Positions 8,414 through 20,849 of a DNA stretch of 64,000 nt are shown one piece after another. The position numbers and the translations under genes were made by a program. The notes beneath the pieces were generated by a model that saw nothing but the letters and a program-made list of their open reading frames with translations, had not been told where the DNA came from and searched no databases. How positions within the stretch are numbered: position 1 is the stretch's first letter; the number at the start of each line of letters is the position of its first letter. Origin of the DNA: JAWKJY01 sp041393535 (lineage in GTDB: Bacteria > Actinomycetota > Thermoleophilia > Gaiellales > Gaiellaceae); the NCBI GenBank assembly GCA_041393535.1, contig JAWKJY010000004.1, positions 248,001-312,000 of the forward strand, read 5' to 3'.

Positions 8414-9483
8414 AGGATCCGGATCCGGGAGCTGTCGCCGACGAGGAAGCGGTGCGCGCGCGGCCGCGCGTCGGAGCGCTCGATCACCGTGTCGCGCCCG
8501 ATCAGCGAGCCCTCCATGCGCGCGTCAAGGTGGAGCACCTTCGCGCCCTCGAGCAGGATCGAGTGCTCGATCTCCGCGTGGTCGATCTCGCAGCCGGCGC
8601 CGATCGCCGTGTACGGGCCGATGTACGCGTCCCTGATCGTCGCGCCCGGACCGATCACGACCGGGCCGCGCACGTGGCAGCGCTCGAGCACGGCGCCCTC
8701 GCCGACCTCGACGCGCCCCTCGAGCCGCGTGTCGTCGAGCGTCCCCGCGATCTCGTCCGGCTGGAGCGCGTCGAGGACGAGGCGGTTCGCCTCGAGCATG
8801 TCCTCCCACTGGCCCGTGTCCTTCCACCAGCCCGTGACGACGTGCGGCTCGACGCGCAGGCCCCGGTCGATCAGCTGCTGGATCGCGTCGGTGATCTCCA
8901 GCTCGCCGCGCGCGGACGGGGCGATCGCGCGGCACGAGTCGAAGATCGCCGGCGTGAACATGTAGACGCCGACGAGCGCGAGGTCGGAGCGGGGCTGGGG
9001 CGGCTTCTCGGTCAGCTGGACGACGCGGTCGCCGTCGAGCTCGGCGACGCCGTACTGGGACGGATTCGGCACGTGCTGGAGCAGGATCAGCGCGTCCGGC
9101 TCCGCCGAGCGGAACCGCTCGACGAGCGACGAGATCCCGTCGCGCAGCAGGTTGTCGCCCAGGTACATGACGAACGCGCTCGAGCCGAGCGCCTCCTCGG
9201 CGGTCAGGACCGCGTGCGCGAGCCCGCGCGGCGCGTCCTGGACGACGTAGGCGAGCGACAGGCCGAAGCGCGACCCGTCGCCGGCCGCGGCGGCGATCTC
9301 GTCGTGCGACTCGGGCGAGACGATCACCGCCACCTCGCGGATGCCGGCCTCGGCGAACGCCTCGAGCGCGTAGAACAGCACGGGCTTGTTCGCCACCGGC
9401 ACGAGCTGCTTCGCGCTCGTGTGGGTGATCGGCCGCAACCGCGTTCCGGCGCCGCCAGCCAGGATCAGGCCACGAAGCTCCAC
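8410..9483 (-). CDS. rmlA: glucose-1-phosphate thymidylyltransferase (long form)
   Basis: Joins dTTP and glucose-1-phosphate to make dTDP-glucose, the entry step of the rhamnose pathway. The 357-residue product has the nucleotidyltransferase signature GGAGTRLRPITHTSAKQLVP at residues 10-29, YLGDNLL (metal-binding Asp) and VTGWWKDTGQWEDMLEANR. A C-terminal left-handed beta-helix follows (VIGPGATIRDAYIGPYTAIG), as in the long RmlA subfamily. The start is GTG 9483. A -10 box TAGACT on the minus strand (9498-9493) ends 9 nt before it, inside the 3' end of the macro gene, so rmlA probably has its own promoter and heads rmlA-rmlC-rmlD-hypothetical-CSLREA. Confidence 0.95.
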   Translation of the reverse strand: MELRGLILAGGAGTRLRPITHTSAKQLVPVANKPVLFYALEAFAEAGIREVAVIVSPESHDEIAAAAGDGSRFGLSLAYVVQDAPRGLAHAVLTAEEALGSSAFVMYLGDNLLRDGISSLVERFRSAEPDALILLQHVPNPSQYGVAELDGDRVVQLTEKPPQPRSDLALVGVYMFTPAIFDSCRAIAPSARGELEITDAIQQLIDRGLRVEPHVVTGWWKDTGQWEDMLEANRLVLDALQPDEIAGTLDDTRLEGRVEVGEGAVLERCHVRGPVVIGPGATIRDAYIGPYTAIGAGCEIDHAEIEHSILLEGAKVLHLDARMEGSLIGRDTVIERSDARPRAHRFLVGDSSRIRIL

Positions 9484-9495
9484 CGGGGCGCCAGT

Positions 9496-9993
9496 CTACT
9501 CCTCCGGCCCGAGGGCCGAGGAGAACGCCCGGAACGCCTCGATCCCGTACACCGCCAGGAGGACGCGCTCGAGCGACCGCGGCTCGTGCGCACGGCACGC
9601 GTCGACCATGATCGTCGCGCACTCCTCGAGCGGGAAGCCCCCGACGCCCGTCCCGAAGGCCGGGAGCGCGAGCGACGCGCAGCCCAGCTCGTCGGCGAGC
9701 GCCAGGCAGCTCTCGACGGTGCGCCGGACCCGGTCGGCGCTCGTCGTCAGCGACTGGTCCATCACGGCGCCGTGGAGCACGTAGCGGGCGGGGAGCCGGC
9801 CGGCGCCGGTGGCGACGGCCGACCCGACCGGGATCGGGCCCTTCGCGACGGCCTCGCGCTCGATCTCGTCGCCGCCCTGGCGCTTGATCGCGCCGGCCAC
9901 GCCGGAGCCCATCCAGAGGTGGTCGTTCGCGGCGTTCGCGATCGCGTCGACCTCGAGCTGGGCGATGTCCGCCTCGACGACCTCGATCTCCAC
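9496..9993 (-). CDS. macro-domain protein (ADP-ribose / O-acetyl-ADP-ribose binding)
   Basis: The 165-residue product is one macro domain: EIEVVEADIAQLEVDAIANA, AANDHLWMGSGVAGAI (the AN...GGG-like ligand loop, here GSGVAGAI), AVATGAGRLPARYVLHG and SLALPAFGTGVGGFP (phosphate loop). Macro domains bind ADP-ribose, and bacterial stand-alone forms often deacetylate O-acetyl-ADP-ribose or remove ADP-ribose from proteins. The activity here is not proven. GTG 9993 is chosen because it starts the first beta strand and sits 6 nt after TACGAT, a leaderless arrangement. It is divergent from hsp20-lon, which begins 73 nt away. Confidence 0.88.
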   Translation of the reverse strand: MEIEVVEADIAQLEVDAIANAANDHLWMGSGVAGAIKRQGGDEIEREAVAKGPIPVGSAVATGAGRLPARYVLHGAVMDQSLTTSADRVRRTVESCLALADELGCASLALPAFGTGVGGFPLEECATIMVDACRAHEPRSLERVLLAVYGIEAFRAFSSALGPEE

Positions 9994-10066
9994 GGCGCGA
10001 TCGTACCCGGCGTCGCCGCCTCCTCTCACGGCCGGGGCGGCGCAGGTGCCCGGCTACGATTCGACC
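9994..10066. promoter_or_regulatory. divergent promoters, macro gene and hsp20
   Basis: On the minus strand TACGAT lies 6 nt before GTG 9993. On the plus strand TACGAT (10055-10060) lies 6 nt before ATG 10067. With normal -10 spacing, transcription would start at or next to each start codon, so both mRNAs would be leaderless. No convincing -35 box or inverted-repeat operator (such as a HAIR element) is visible. Confidence 0.6.
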
Positions 10067-10509
10067 ATGGCACTCGATCGCGAGGTCGACCGGCTCCGGA
10101 ACGAGCTCGAGAACGCCTTCTCCGAGCTGTGGCACACGCCGCGGCTCGCCCGCCGGCGACGGGGGTGGGCCCCCGCGGTCGACGTGATCCGGACCGAGAG
10201 CCCGGCCTCGGTGACGGTCCTCGCGGACCTCGCCGGCGTCGACCCCGGCGACGTGCGCCTCTCCTTCGCGGAGGGGGTGCTCTCGATCAGCGGGATCCGG
10301 CGGCCGGTCGTCGGCGAGGGGAGCGGCCACCGCTACGAGCAGATGGAGATCGACTACGGCCCGTTCGAGCGGCGCGTGCCGATCGGCGACGGCGTCGACG
10401 TGGACGCCGTCCAGGCGACGTACCGGGCCGGGATGCTCTCGATCGTCCTGCCGGTCGCGGCGCGGCCCGTCGAGACCTTCCGGGTCGTGATCGCGATCAG
10501 GGGCCGGGA

Positions 10510-10513
<4 letters not shown>
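10067..10513 (+). CDS. Hsp20/alpha-crystallin small heat-shock protein
   Basis: A 148-residue small heat-shock protein that holds unfolding proteins in the cytoplasm. The alpha-crystallin domain runs from about residue 40: WAPAVDVIRTESPASVTVLA, DLAGVDPGDVRLSF, GVLSISGIRR, FERRVPIGDGVDVDAVQATY and the closing GMLSIVLPVA (the A-x-x-x-G-x-L family signature). The N-terminal arm is short and basic; the C-terminal tail has no clear IXI motif apart from VVIAI. ATG 10067 sits 6 nt after a TACGAT -10 box. Its stop overlaps the GTG of lon by 4 nt, coupling a holdase to a protease. Confidence 0.92.
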
Positions 10514-12915
<2,402 letters not shown>

Positions 12916-12916
12916 C

Positions 12917-12931
12917 GGCCGCCGCGCGGCC
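12917..12931 (+). terminator. small GC hairpin after lon
   Basis: GGCCGC and GCGGCC form a 6-bp stem around CGC, 2 nt after the lon stop and before the next promoter. There is no T tract. It is a short stem, so terminator function is only suggested by position. Confidence 0.4.
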
Positions 12932-12950
12932 CGGCCCCGGAGCGGTCGAC

Positions 12951-12956
12951 TAGGCT
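12951..12956 (+). promoter_or_regulatory. -10 box for a leaderless epimerase-HAD transcript
   Basis: TAGGCT is followed by six bases and ATG 12963. The spacing predicts transcription start at the A of the start codon. No Shine-Dalgarno sequence precedes the ATG, which fits a leaderless mRNA. Confidence 0.6.
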
Positions 12957-12962
12957 GGATCC

Positions 12963-13942
12963 ATGCGGATCGCGGTCACGGGCGCAACCGGCTTCGTCGG
13001 CTCGCGGCTCGTCGCGCGCCTGATGGCGGACGGCCACACCGTCGTCGGGCTCGCCCGCTCGCCCGGGTCGGCGCAGAAGCTGATCGACCGCGGCTGCAAG
13101 TTCGTCCAGGGCGACCTCTGGGCGCTCCCGGCGGTGCGGACCGCCGTGCAGCGCTGCGACGCGGTCTTCCACCTCGCGGCCGAGCACCGCCTCGGCATCC
13201 GCCGGCAGGAGCGCAAGCGGATGCGCGACACGAACGTCCTCGGCACGGAGTGCCTGCTCGACGCGGCGATCGAGGAGGGCGTCCCGCGCATCGTCCACTG
13301 CTCCGGCGTCACGGTCTTCGGCGACACGCACGGGCAGGTCGTGGACGAGACCTACCGGCGCCCGGAGGGCGAGGGGTTCCTGTCCTACGCGGACGAGACG
13401 AAGACCCTCGGCCACCGGCTCGCCGAGGCGCGGATCGCAGACGGGGCGCCGATCACGATCGTCCAGCCGGGGCAGATCTACGGGCCCGGCGACACCTCGG
13501 CCGTCGGCCTCCAGCTCGCCGCCGCGGCCGCGGGGACGCTCGAGCGGCTCGTCTTCCCGGGGCTGGGGCTCGTGTTCTGCCACGTCGACGACGTCGTCGA
13601 CGGGCTCCTGCGCGCGCTCGCCTCCGGGCGGCCGGGGAGGCGTACGTGCTCGGAGGCGAGCGGACGACGCTCGGGGAGGCGATCGCGCTCGCCGCGCGGA
13701 CGGGCGGCCGGCCCGCGCCGACGCGCGCCGTCTCGCCGCTCCTCCTGCGCGCGCTCGCGCCGCTCGGCCCGCTGGGCGGGCGGCTCGCCGGGCTGCCGCC
13801 GAACCTCCGCGAGGTGATCGCCAGCTGCGACGGCGTCACCCACTGGGCCTCCGACGCCAAGGCGCGACGGGAGCTCGGCTACGCACCGCGCAGCCTCGAG
13901 GAGGGCCTGCGCGACCTCGTCGCGACCCCCGCCACCGCGTGA
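12963..13942 (+). pseudogene. NAD-dependent epimerase/dehydratase, one frame change
   Basis: MRIAVTGATGFVGSRLVARL is the extended-SDR NAD(P) motif; CDAVFHLAAEHR, IVHCSGVTVFGD and IVQPGQIYGPGD follow. One base is missing near 13635 at a G run (GGCCGGGGAGG), after which the frame carries EAYVLGGERTTLGEAI and ends RSLEEGLRDLVATPATA. The span of 980 nt is one short of a multiple of three. The presumed catalytic region reads LSYADETKTLGHR, with Tyr and Lys five apart rather than four, so the active site is atypical or locally misread. It resembles hopanoid-associated or 3-beta-HSD-like sugar/sterol epimerases; the substrate is unknown. Its stop overlaps the HAD gene. Confidence 0.8.
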
Positions 13943-14646
13943 GCCCGAGGCCGCTGCGCGCCGTCGTCTTCGACCTCGACGACACGCTCGCCGACCTCTC
14001 GGGCGCCGAGCGCCTGGCCTGGGCGAGCGTGTCCCGCGTGATCGAGGAGCTCGTCCCGGAGGTCGACATCGCCGCGTTCCGCGCCCGCTACGTCGAGGTC
14101 GCCGACGGCCACTACGAGCGCTTCGTCGCCGGCGAGATCGACTTCCGCGGCTACCGCTACGAGCGCCTCGAGGACGCGCTCGCGCCCTGGCGGCCGCTCG
14201 ACGACGACCTCTTCCTCGCCTACTCGGTCGAGAAGCGGCGGATCATCGAGGAGCTGTGGCCGGTGATCGACGCGGCGCCGACGCTCGACCTGCTTCGTGC
14301 CCGGGGCCTGCGGATCGGCGTCCTGACGAACGGCCCCTCGGCCATGCAGCGACGCAAGCTCGAGGTGATCGGCCTCGCCGGACACGTCGACGCGGTCGCG
14401 ATCTCCGAGGAGATCGGCGTCGGCAAGCCCGACCCGGCCGCGTACGCCCACGCGCTCGCGGCCCTCGGCGTCGAGGCTCCCGAGACGGCGATGGTCGGCG
14501 ACTCGCTCGTGAACGACGTCGAGGGGGCGCTCGCGGCCGGGCTGGGCGGGGCCGTCTGGGTGACGCGGCGCGAGACGGCCGCGCCGCCGGGCGCGGCGAA
14601 GGTCGCGCGGCTCGGCCAGGTGCCGGCCGCGCTCGGCCTCGTCTAG
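13939..14646 (+). CDS. HAD-superfamily hydrolase
   Basis: The 235-residue product has all four HAD motifs: DLDDTLADL (nucleophile and acid Asp), LTNGPS, the Lys in GVGKPDP, and MVGDSLVNDVEG. A helical cap lies between motifs I and II (residues about 20-95), as in subfamily IA phosphatases such as YjjG/pyrimidine 5'-nucleotidases. It probably hydrolyses a small phosphorylated metabolite; the substrate is not predictable. The GTG start at 13939 overlaps the epimerase stop (GTGA), so the two are co-translated from the promoter at 12951. Confidence 0.88.
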   Translation: MSPRPLRAVVFDLDDTLADLSGAERLAWASVSRVIEELVPEVDIAAFRARYVEVADGHYERFVAGEIDFRGYRYERLEDALAPWRPLDDDLFLAYSVEKRRIIEELWPVIDAAPTLDLLRARGLRIGVLTNGPSAMQRRKLEVIGLAGHVDAVAISEEIGVGKPDPAAYAHALAALGVEAPETAMVGDSLVNDVEGALAAGLGGAVWVTRRETAAPPGAAKVARLGQVPAALGLV

Positions 14647-14713
14647 CCCGTCTCCCCCGGACGAGCGAGCGGAGCTGCCCGCGCGCGTCCCCCGAACCGT
14701 GCGGACGGCATGC

Positions 14714-14731
14714 CCCTCGCTAGCCCGAGGG
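14714..14731 (+). terminator. hairpin after the HAD gene
   Basis: CCCTCG and CGAGGG form a 6-bp stem around a 6-nt loop, 67 nt past the HAD stop and before the pilin-like gene. It is weak and lacks a T tract; the call rests on position. Confidence 0.35.
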
Positions 14732-14769
14732 AACGGCAGGCGTCCGATCGCGCCGACGCCTCAAGCGTG

Positions 14770-16260
14770 ATGTGTGCCACGTCGCTCTCCCGCCTCCGCT
14801 CCGCCGCCCTCGCGGCGCGCCGCTCGCTCGCGGCGCGCGTGCGCGACGAGGCCGGCGTGACGCTGATCATCGCCCTGCTGACGCTGTCCGTGATCTCCGC
14901 GATCGGCGGCACGGTGATCCACTTCTCGACCGCGGGCGCGCGGTCGAGCTCGCTCTCCTCGACGCAGCAGAAGTCGCTCGACCTCGCCGAGGCCGGGATG
15001 AACCTCGCCCGGTCGACGCTCTGGCAGGCGCCCGACCCGGCCGACGCCGGCTCGGTGCCCACGCGCTCGGTGACGATGGAGGGCGCCAACGTCCAGTACT
15101 GGGGCGCCTACAACAGCGGCACGTCGATCTGGACGCTGTACGGGAAGGCCACCCTGCCGAACCCGGCCGGCGGCGCCCCGCTGATCCGCACGGTCTCGAG
15201 CAAGGTGCTCGTCACGAGCGGCCAGCAGGGCAACCAGAACAACGTGATCTGGAACTACCTCTACCAGGACGACGAGACCACCTGCACGTACCTGACGAAC
15301 AACGTGACGATCAAGGTGCCGGTCTACACGCGCGGCGACCTCTGCCTCTCGAACAACGCGTCGATCGTCGGCCCGAGCGTCCAGGTGCTCAAGCAGGTCA
15401 ACATCGACAACAACGCCTCGATCGGCAGCGCGGCGAACCCGATCGACGAGGTGCAGACCGCGCTCGGCTGCAAGTTCCGCACCAACCCGATCCACAACCC
15501 GTGCACGCCCGCCGACAAGGTCTGGGCCGACACGGCCTCGACCGCGCCGGCGACGCTCACGAAGCCGCCGGTCGACCTGGCCGGCTGGTACGCGGCCGCG
15601 AAGCCGGGCCCGATGGCGAACTGCACGTTCACGAACGGCGCGCCGCCGCCGTGGTCGTTCGACGTCGACACGACGATGAACGGCAACAACCCGACCGTGA
15701 ACCTGACGCCGTCGACCCCCTACACCTGCGAGGTGCGCAGCGGCGCCCAGGTGCTCGGCAAGCTGAGCTGGACGCCGGGCGGCGGCGCCGTCCCCGGCAC
15801 GCTCGAGATCGACGGCGTCGTCTTCTTCGACGGCCGCGTCGAGCTGAAGAACAACGCGAACGCCTTCTACCAGGGCAAGGGCGTCATCTACGCGACCGGC
15901 CAGGTGGAGCTCGCGAACAACGCGAAGCTGTGCGGCGCGAAGATCGGCAACTCGAACTGCGCCGCCAACTGGAACCCGAACCAGAACCTGCTGGTCTTCG
16001 TCGCCGGCTCGAGCGCCGACGAGGTCGGCCTGTACATCCACAACAACGCGAAGTACCAGGGCGGCGCGTACGTGATCAACGACTACCACGAGGAGAACAA
16101 CGCGACGATCTGGGGCCCCGTGATCGCGCGGCGCCTCCTGATCGAGAACAACGTGGCGAACGAGTTCACGCCGTTCGGCACGCTCCTCCCCGGGATGCCC
16201 TCGACGACGACCTCGGTGACGACGCTCGAGAACGTCGACGGCTCGTACTCGAGCACGTAG
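14770..16260 (+). CDS. PilX-like prepilin-type exported protein with Asn-Asn-Ala repeats
   Basis: After a basic leader the protein has RDEAGVTLIIALLTLSVIS, a type III (prepilin) signal with Gly at -1 and a hydrophobic helix, then LDLAEAGMNLA as in PilX/PilW-like minor pilins. Val replaces the usual Phe or Met at +1 and Glu+5 is absent. The 420-residue exported part has six NNA motifs (NNASIVG, NNASIGS, NNANAFYQG, NNAKLCG, NNAKYQG, NNATIWG) plus NNV variants, spaced like turns of a beta-solenoid. It is rich in Asn, Thr and Gly, with several Cys. ATG 14770 is chosen; an upstream ATG at 14710 lies inside the preceding hairpin. It is probably a surface or pilus-tip protein. No other pilus genes are in the window. 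Confidence 0.75.
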   Translation: MCATSLSRLRSAALAARRSLAARVRDEAGVTLIIALLTLSVISAIGGTVIHFSTAGARSSSLSSTQQKSLDLAEAGMNLARSTLWQAPDPADAGSVPTRSVTMEGANVQYWGAYNSGTSIWTLYGKATLPNPAGGAPLIRTVSSKVLVTSGQQGNQNNVIWNYLYQDDETTCTYLTNNVTIKVPVYTRGDLCLSNNASIVGPSVQVLKQVNIDNNASIGSAANPIDEVQTALGCKFRTNPIHNPCTPADKVWADTASTAPATLTKPPVDLAGWYAAAKPGPMANCTFTNGAPPPWSFDVDTTMNGNNPTVNLTPSTPYTCEVRSGAQVLGKLSWTPGGGAVPGTLEIDGVVFFDGRVELKNNANAFYQGKGVIYATGQVELANNAKLCGAKIGNSNCAANWNPNQNLLVFVAGSSADEVGLYIHNNAKYQGGAYVINDYHEENNATIWGPVIARRLLIENNVANEFTPFGTLLPGMPSTTTSVTTLENVDGSYSST

Positions 16261-16293
16261 GCCCGGCCGTCCCGCCGGCCATGCTCTGCCCGA

Positions 16294-16322
16294 CCGGGGC
16301 CCGATCCACGATCGGGCCCCGG
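16294..16322 (+). terminator. perfect 13-bp hairpin after the pilin-like gene
   Basis: CCGGGGCCCGATC and GATCGGGCCCCGG pair perfectly around the loop CAC, 33 nt after the stop codon at 16260. It is one of the strongest hairpins in the window and has no T tract. It is the best terminator candidate here. Confidence 0.65.
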
Positions 16323-16634
16323 CCACGGTCCCGGCGGGAGGCCCCGTGCGGCCCGCGGACGGCCCCGGCATGTGCCGCCGGTGGAGCCCGGACGGCCGCG
16401 GGGTCGACAGCCGTCCCCTGCGGACCGGGACGTCGTTCGCCTGAGCGAGGAGCGACGAGCCGGGCCGCGACGCCGTCCCCGGCAGCCCGAGCCGGCTCCG
16501 GACCGATCACCGTCGCCCCGTCCCTCGTCCGTCGAGCCCCGTCGATCGAGCCCGACCGCGATCCGGGCCCGCGCGGCGTTGCCTCACGCGCCAGGGCGCC
16601 CGCCTCGAGCCGCGGCCGCGCTCCGACGCGGTTC
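16323..16634. other. intergenic, convergent gene ends
   Basis: About 310 bases lie between the hairpin and the stop of the M23 gene. I see only composition-driven open frames and short GC palindromes. No promoter, RNA gene or repeat is recognisable. Confidence 0.45.
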
Positions 16635-18308
16635 CTACGAGATCGCGAAGCCGGGCGGCGCGCCGACGAGCGACGGGCGCAGCGGCAGGACGACCAGCGC
16701 GTACGCCGTCGCGGAGCCGCCCTCCTCGCCCTCGGCTCCGGTCGGCGAGAGAACGCGCTCGAGCGCCGAGGTGTCGAGCCCGCTCGCGGACGAGATGTCG
16801 TCGTACCCGACGATAACCCCGGCAGCCGGCGGCGCCGGGCCCGCCAGGCCGGCGGCGTCCGCCGCGGCGGTCGGCTGCGCGGCGGGCGCCGTCCCGGGGA
16901 CGACGGGCGCGCCGTCGGCGCCGATCGGGACGTCCTGCAGCCGCCTCCAGGCGCTCAGGTACGGGTACGGGTCGATCACGCCGTCGTAGCCCATCCCGAG
17001 CAGCTCCCGCGGGTGGATCTCGAAGTGCAGGTGCGGCGGCGTCGTGCGCGCCTCGCCGCTGCGGCCGAGGAAGCCGATCACGTCGCCGGCCTTCACCCTC
17101 GCGCCGTCGACGGCCTTCGGCGAGAAGGCGGAGAGGTGGGCGTAGTAGTACTCGTTGCCCTGCTCGTCCCTGAGCCAGAGCCGCCAGCCGCCGAGGGTGT
17201 TCCAGCCGACGAGGAACAGCTCGCCGTCGGCGACGGCGAGGACCGGCGCGCCGACGGGCCCGAAGATGTCGTTGCCGTGGTGCCAGCCGGTCGAGCTCCG
17301 GGCGGCGTTGAAGTCGTCGCCGAAGCTCGCCTCGGGGCCGTAGACCGGGAACACGTAGCCGTCGCCCGTCAGCGTCACCGAGACGTCGGGCGGGCCGTCC
17401 TGACGCGGTACGCCCGTGGCGGGCGGCGCCACCGGCAGGACGGGCGAGGTCGGCGTGGGGCTCGGGGCGGGCGCGGGGGCCGGCTCGGCGGGCGCGACGG
17501 GCTTCGGCGGCGTCGAGCTCGGGGTCGGCGTCCTCGGCGCCGGCGTCGGCTCGGCGGGCGCGCTGGGGGCCGGCTCGGGCTCCGCGGGCTCGGGCTCCGT
17601 GCCGGTCTCGGGGGCGGGCTCGGTCGGCTCCGTCGGGGCGGGCTCTGGCTCCGGCGCGGACACGCCCGAGCGGACGGCCGCCTCGGCGTAGCCGATCATG
17701 ATCTCCGTCCCGGCCGGGAAGCCGCCGTGGTCGGCCGTGAGCCGGACGTGCAGGCCGACGACGAAGCCTCGGTAGCCCTTGCCCTCCGCGTCCTCCGTGG
17801 TCACGGCCTGCTCGAGGGCGACCGCGTACCCCCAGTCGCCGAGCTGCACCTGCGTGTTCGGGCCCACCGCGATCGGCTGGCCGTCGACGACGAGCCCCGA
17901 CACGGACGAGGCGGAGAGATCGCCGTTCGCCGCGTCCGTGCGGGCCCGGGCGCCCGCCTGCACGGTGACGCCGTCCGCGCGGACCTCGCCGCCGAAGAGG
18001 GAGATCGCACCGACCTGCGCGCTCGCGATCGCGTTCGCGCGCGTGTCGATGCGGGTGCGCGCCTCGACCGAGATCGAGCCGGTCGCGACCAGGCCCTCGA
18101 AGACGAAGCCGCCGACGCTCGCGCTGCCGCCCGAGGGCGCCGTGACCGACCCGGCGCTGCGGGTCTCGCCGCCCGGGACGACGACGCGGACGCCGAGCGC
18201 GGTCGCGGACGCCTCGGGGTCGACCGCGGAGGCGGCCCCGGCGAGCGAGGACGCCAGGAGGGCGCCCGCGAGCACGGCGAGGGGAAGGAGGCGCGAGCGC
18301 ACGGCCAT
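16635..18308 (-). CDS. secreted M23 family metallopeptidase (LytM-type)
   Basis: The 557-residue exported protein starts with a signal peptide (MAVRSRLLPLAVLAGALLAS). Residues about 30-210 form a beta-rich domain I do not recognise. A Pro/Glu/Ala-rich linker of about 110 residues follows. The M23 domain has Zn ligands in TGWHHGNDIFGPVGAPV and PPHLHFEIHPRELLG and a YYYAHLSAF strand. M23 enzymes cut peptidoglycan cross-links; with the HxxxD and HLH motifs present it should be active. ATG 18308 is preferred to an upstream ATG because it begins the signal peptide and lies 6 nt after GATACT, a leaderless layout. It is divergent from acs. Confidence 0.88.
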   Translation of the reverse strand: MAVRSRLLPLAVLAGALLASSLAGAASAVDPEASATALGVRVVVPGGETRSAGSVTAPSGGSASVGGFVFEGLVATGSISVEARTRIDTRANAIASAQVGAISLFGGEVRADGVTVQAGARARTDAANGDLSASSVSGLVVDGQPIAVGPNTQVQLGDWGYAVALEQAVTTEDAEGKGYRGFVVGLHVRLTADHGGFPAGTEIMIGYAEAAVRSGVSAPEPEPAPTEPTEPAPETGTEPEPAEPEPAPSAPAEPTPAPRTPTPSSTPPKPVAPAEPAPAPAPSPTPTSPVLPVAPPATGVPRQDGPPDVSVTLTGDGYVFPVYGPEASFGDDFNAARSSTGWHHGNDIFGPVGAPVLAVADGELFLVGWNTLGGWRLWLRDEQGNEYYYAHLSAFSPKAVDGARVKAGDVIGFLGRSGEARTTPPHLHFEIHPRELLGMGYDGVIDPYPYLSAWRRLQDVPIGADGAPVVPGTAPAAQPTAAADAAGLAGPAPPAAGVIVGYDDISSASGLDTSALERVLSPTGAEGEEGGSATAYALVVLPLRPSLVGAPPGFAIS

Positions 18309-18375
18309 GTGCAGAGTATCGTCGTTCCCAGGCCGGGATTTCGTCACCTGAGCGTGAAGACTTCGCTCCAGATCG

Positions 18376-18393
18376 GTGACGGGATCGCGTCAC
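18376..18393. promoter_or_regulatory. inverted repeat upstream of acs
   Basis: GTGAC and GTCAC flank eight bases in the 123-nt region between the divergent M23 and acs starts. A GATAGC hexamer follows at about 18401 and a ribosome site AAGGGG just before ATG 18432. The repeat could be an operator for control of acs by carbon source; the protein is unknown. Confidence 0.35.
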
Positions 18394-18431
18394 GTGGTTC
18401 GATAGCCGTGCGAACGACCCAAGGGGTGCCC

Positions 18432-20405
<1,974 letters not shown>

Positions 20406-20411
20406 CGGGGC

Positions 20412-20846
20412 TCAGGGCGGCGGGGAGGGGCCCGGCTCCTCCCCGCCCGCTCCGTCGTCCGGCCGCACCTGGGCGACCCGCCGATCGCGCACCACGCTGC
20501 GGGCGAGCCGCGCGGCGGTGAGGATCAGCAGGGCGGCGAACGCCTTGCGCAGGACGTCCTCGGGGAGTCGCTCCGCGAGCACGGCGCCGGCGATCGTCCC
20601 GACCGCCGAGGTGGTCCCGATCAGGATCGCCGCGCGCCAGCGGACCGTCCCGACGCGCTGGTTCTGCCAGGTGCCGAGGATCGCGACCGGGATCATCGCG
20701 GCGAGCGACGTCGCGGCCGCCTCGACCTGCGTCAGGTCGGCGACGAGCACGAGCGCCGGCACGAACAGGATGCCGCCGCCGACGCCGAAGACGCCCGCGA
20801 GCATGCCCGCGCCGATCCCCGCGAGGACGGCCTCGAGGACGTCCAC
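20412..20846 (-). CDS. half-size TauE/SafE family membrane protein, second of a pair
   Basis: A 144-residue protein with about four membrane helices: GIGAGMLAGVFGVGGGILFV, PVAILGTW and the later AAILIGTTSAVG and LRKAFAALLILTAARL segments. The GVFGVGGGI motif is the TauE/SafE (DUF81) signature. Full-length family members are about 250 residues with this half repeated, so this is one repeat unit. GTG 20846 lies 3 nt after the stop of the other half. The C-terminus is a hydrophilic tail of about 30 residues (VRPDDGAGGEEPGPSPPP), partly encoded by the shared terminator hairpin. It probably pairs with the neighbour to form a full transporter of sulfite, sulfonates or similar anions; the substrate is unknown. 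Confidence 0.82.
   Translation of the reverse strand: MDVLEAVLAGIGAGMLAGVFGVGGGILFVPALVLVADLTQVEAAATSLAAMIPVAILGTWQNQRVGTVRWRAAILIGTTSAVGTIAGAVLAERLPEDVLRKAFAALLILTAARLARSVVRDRRVAQVRPDDGAGGEEPGPSPPP
20419..20447. terminator. shared hairpin between convergent acs and TauE-like genes
   Basis: GGCGGGGAGG pairs with CCTCCCCGCC around a 9-nt loop, 14 nt past the acs stop. It lies inside the last codons of the opposite gene, so it can serve acs transcripts and the minus-strand operon at once. No T tract. Confidence 0.55.
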
Positions 20847-20849
20847 CCG

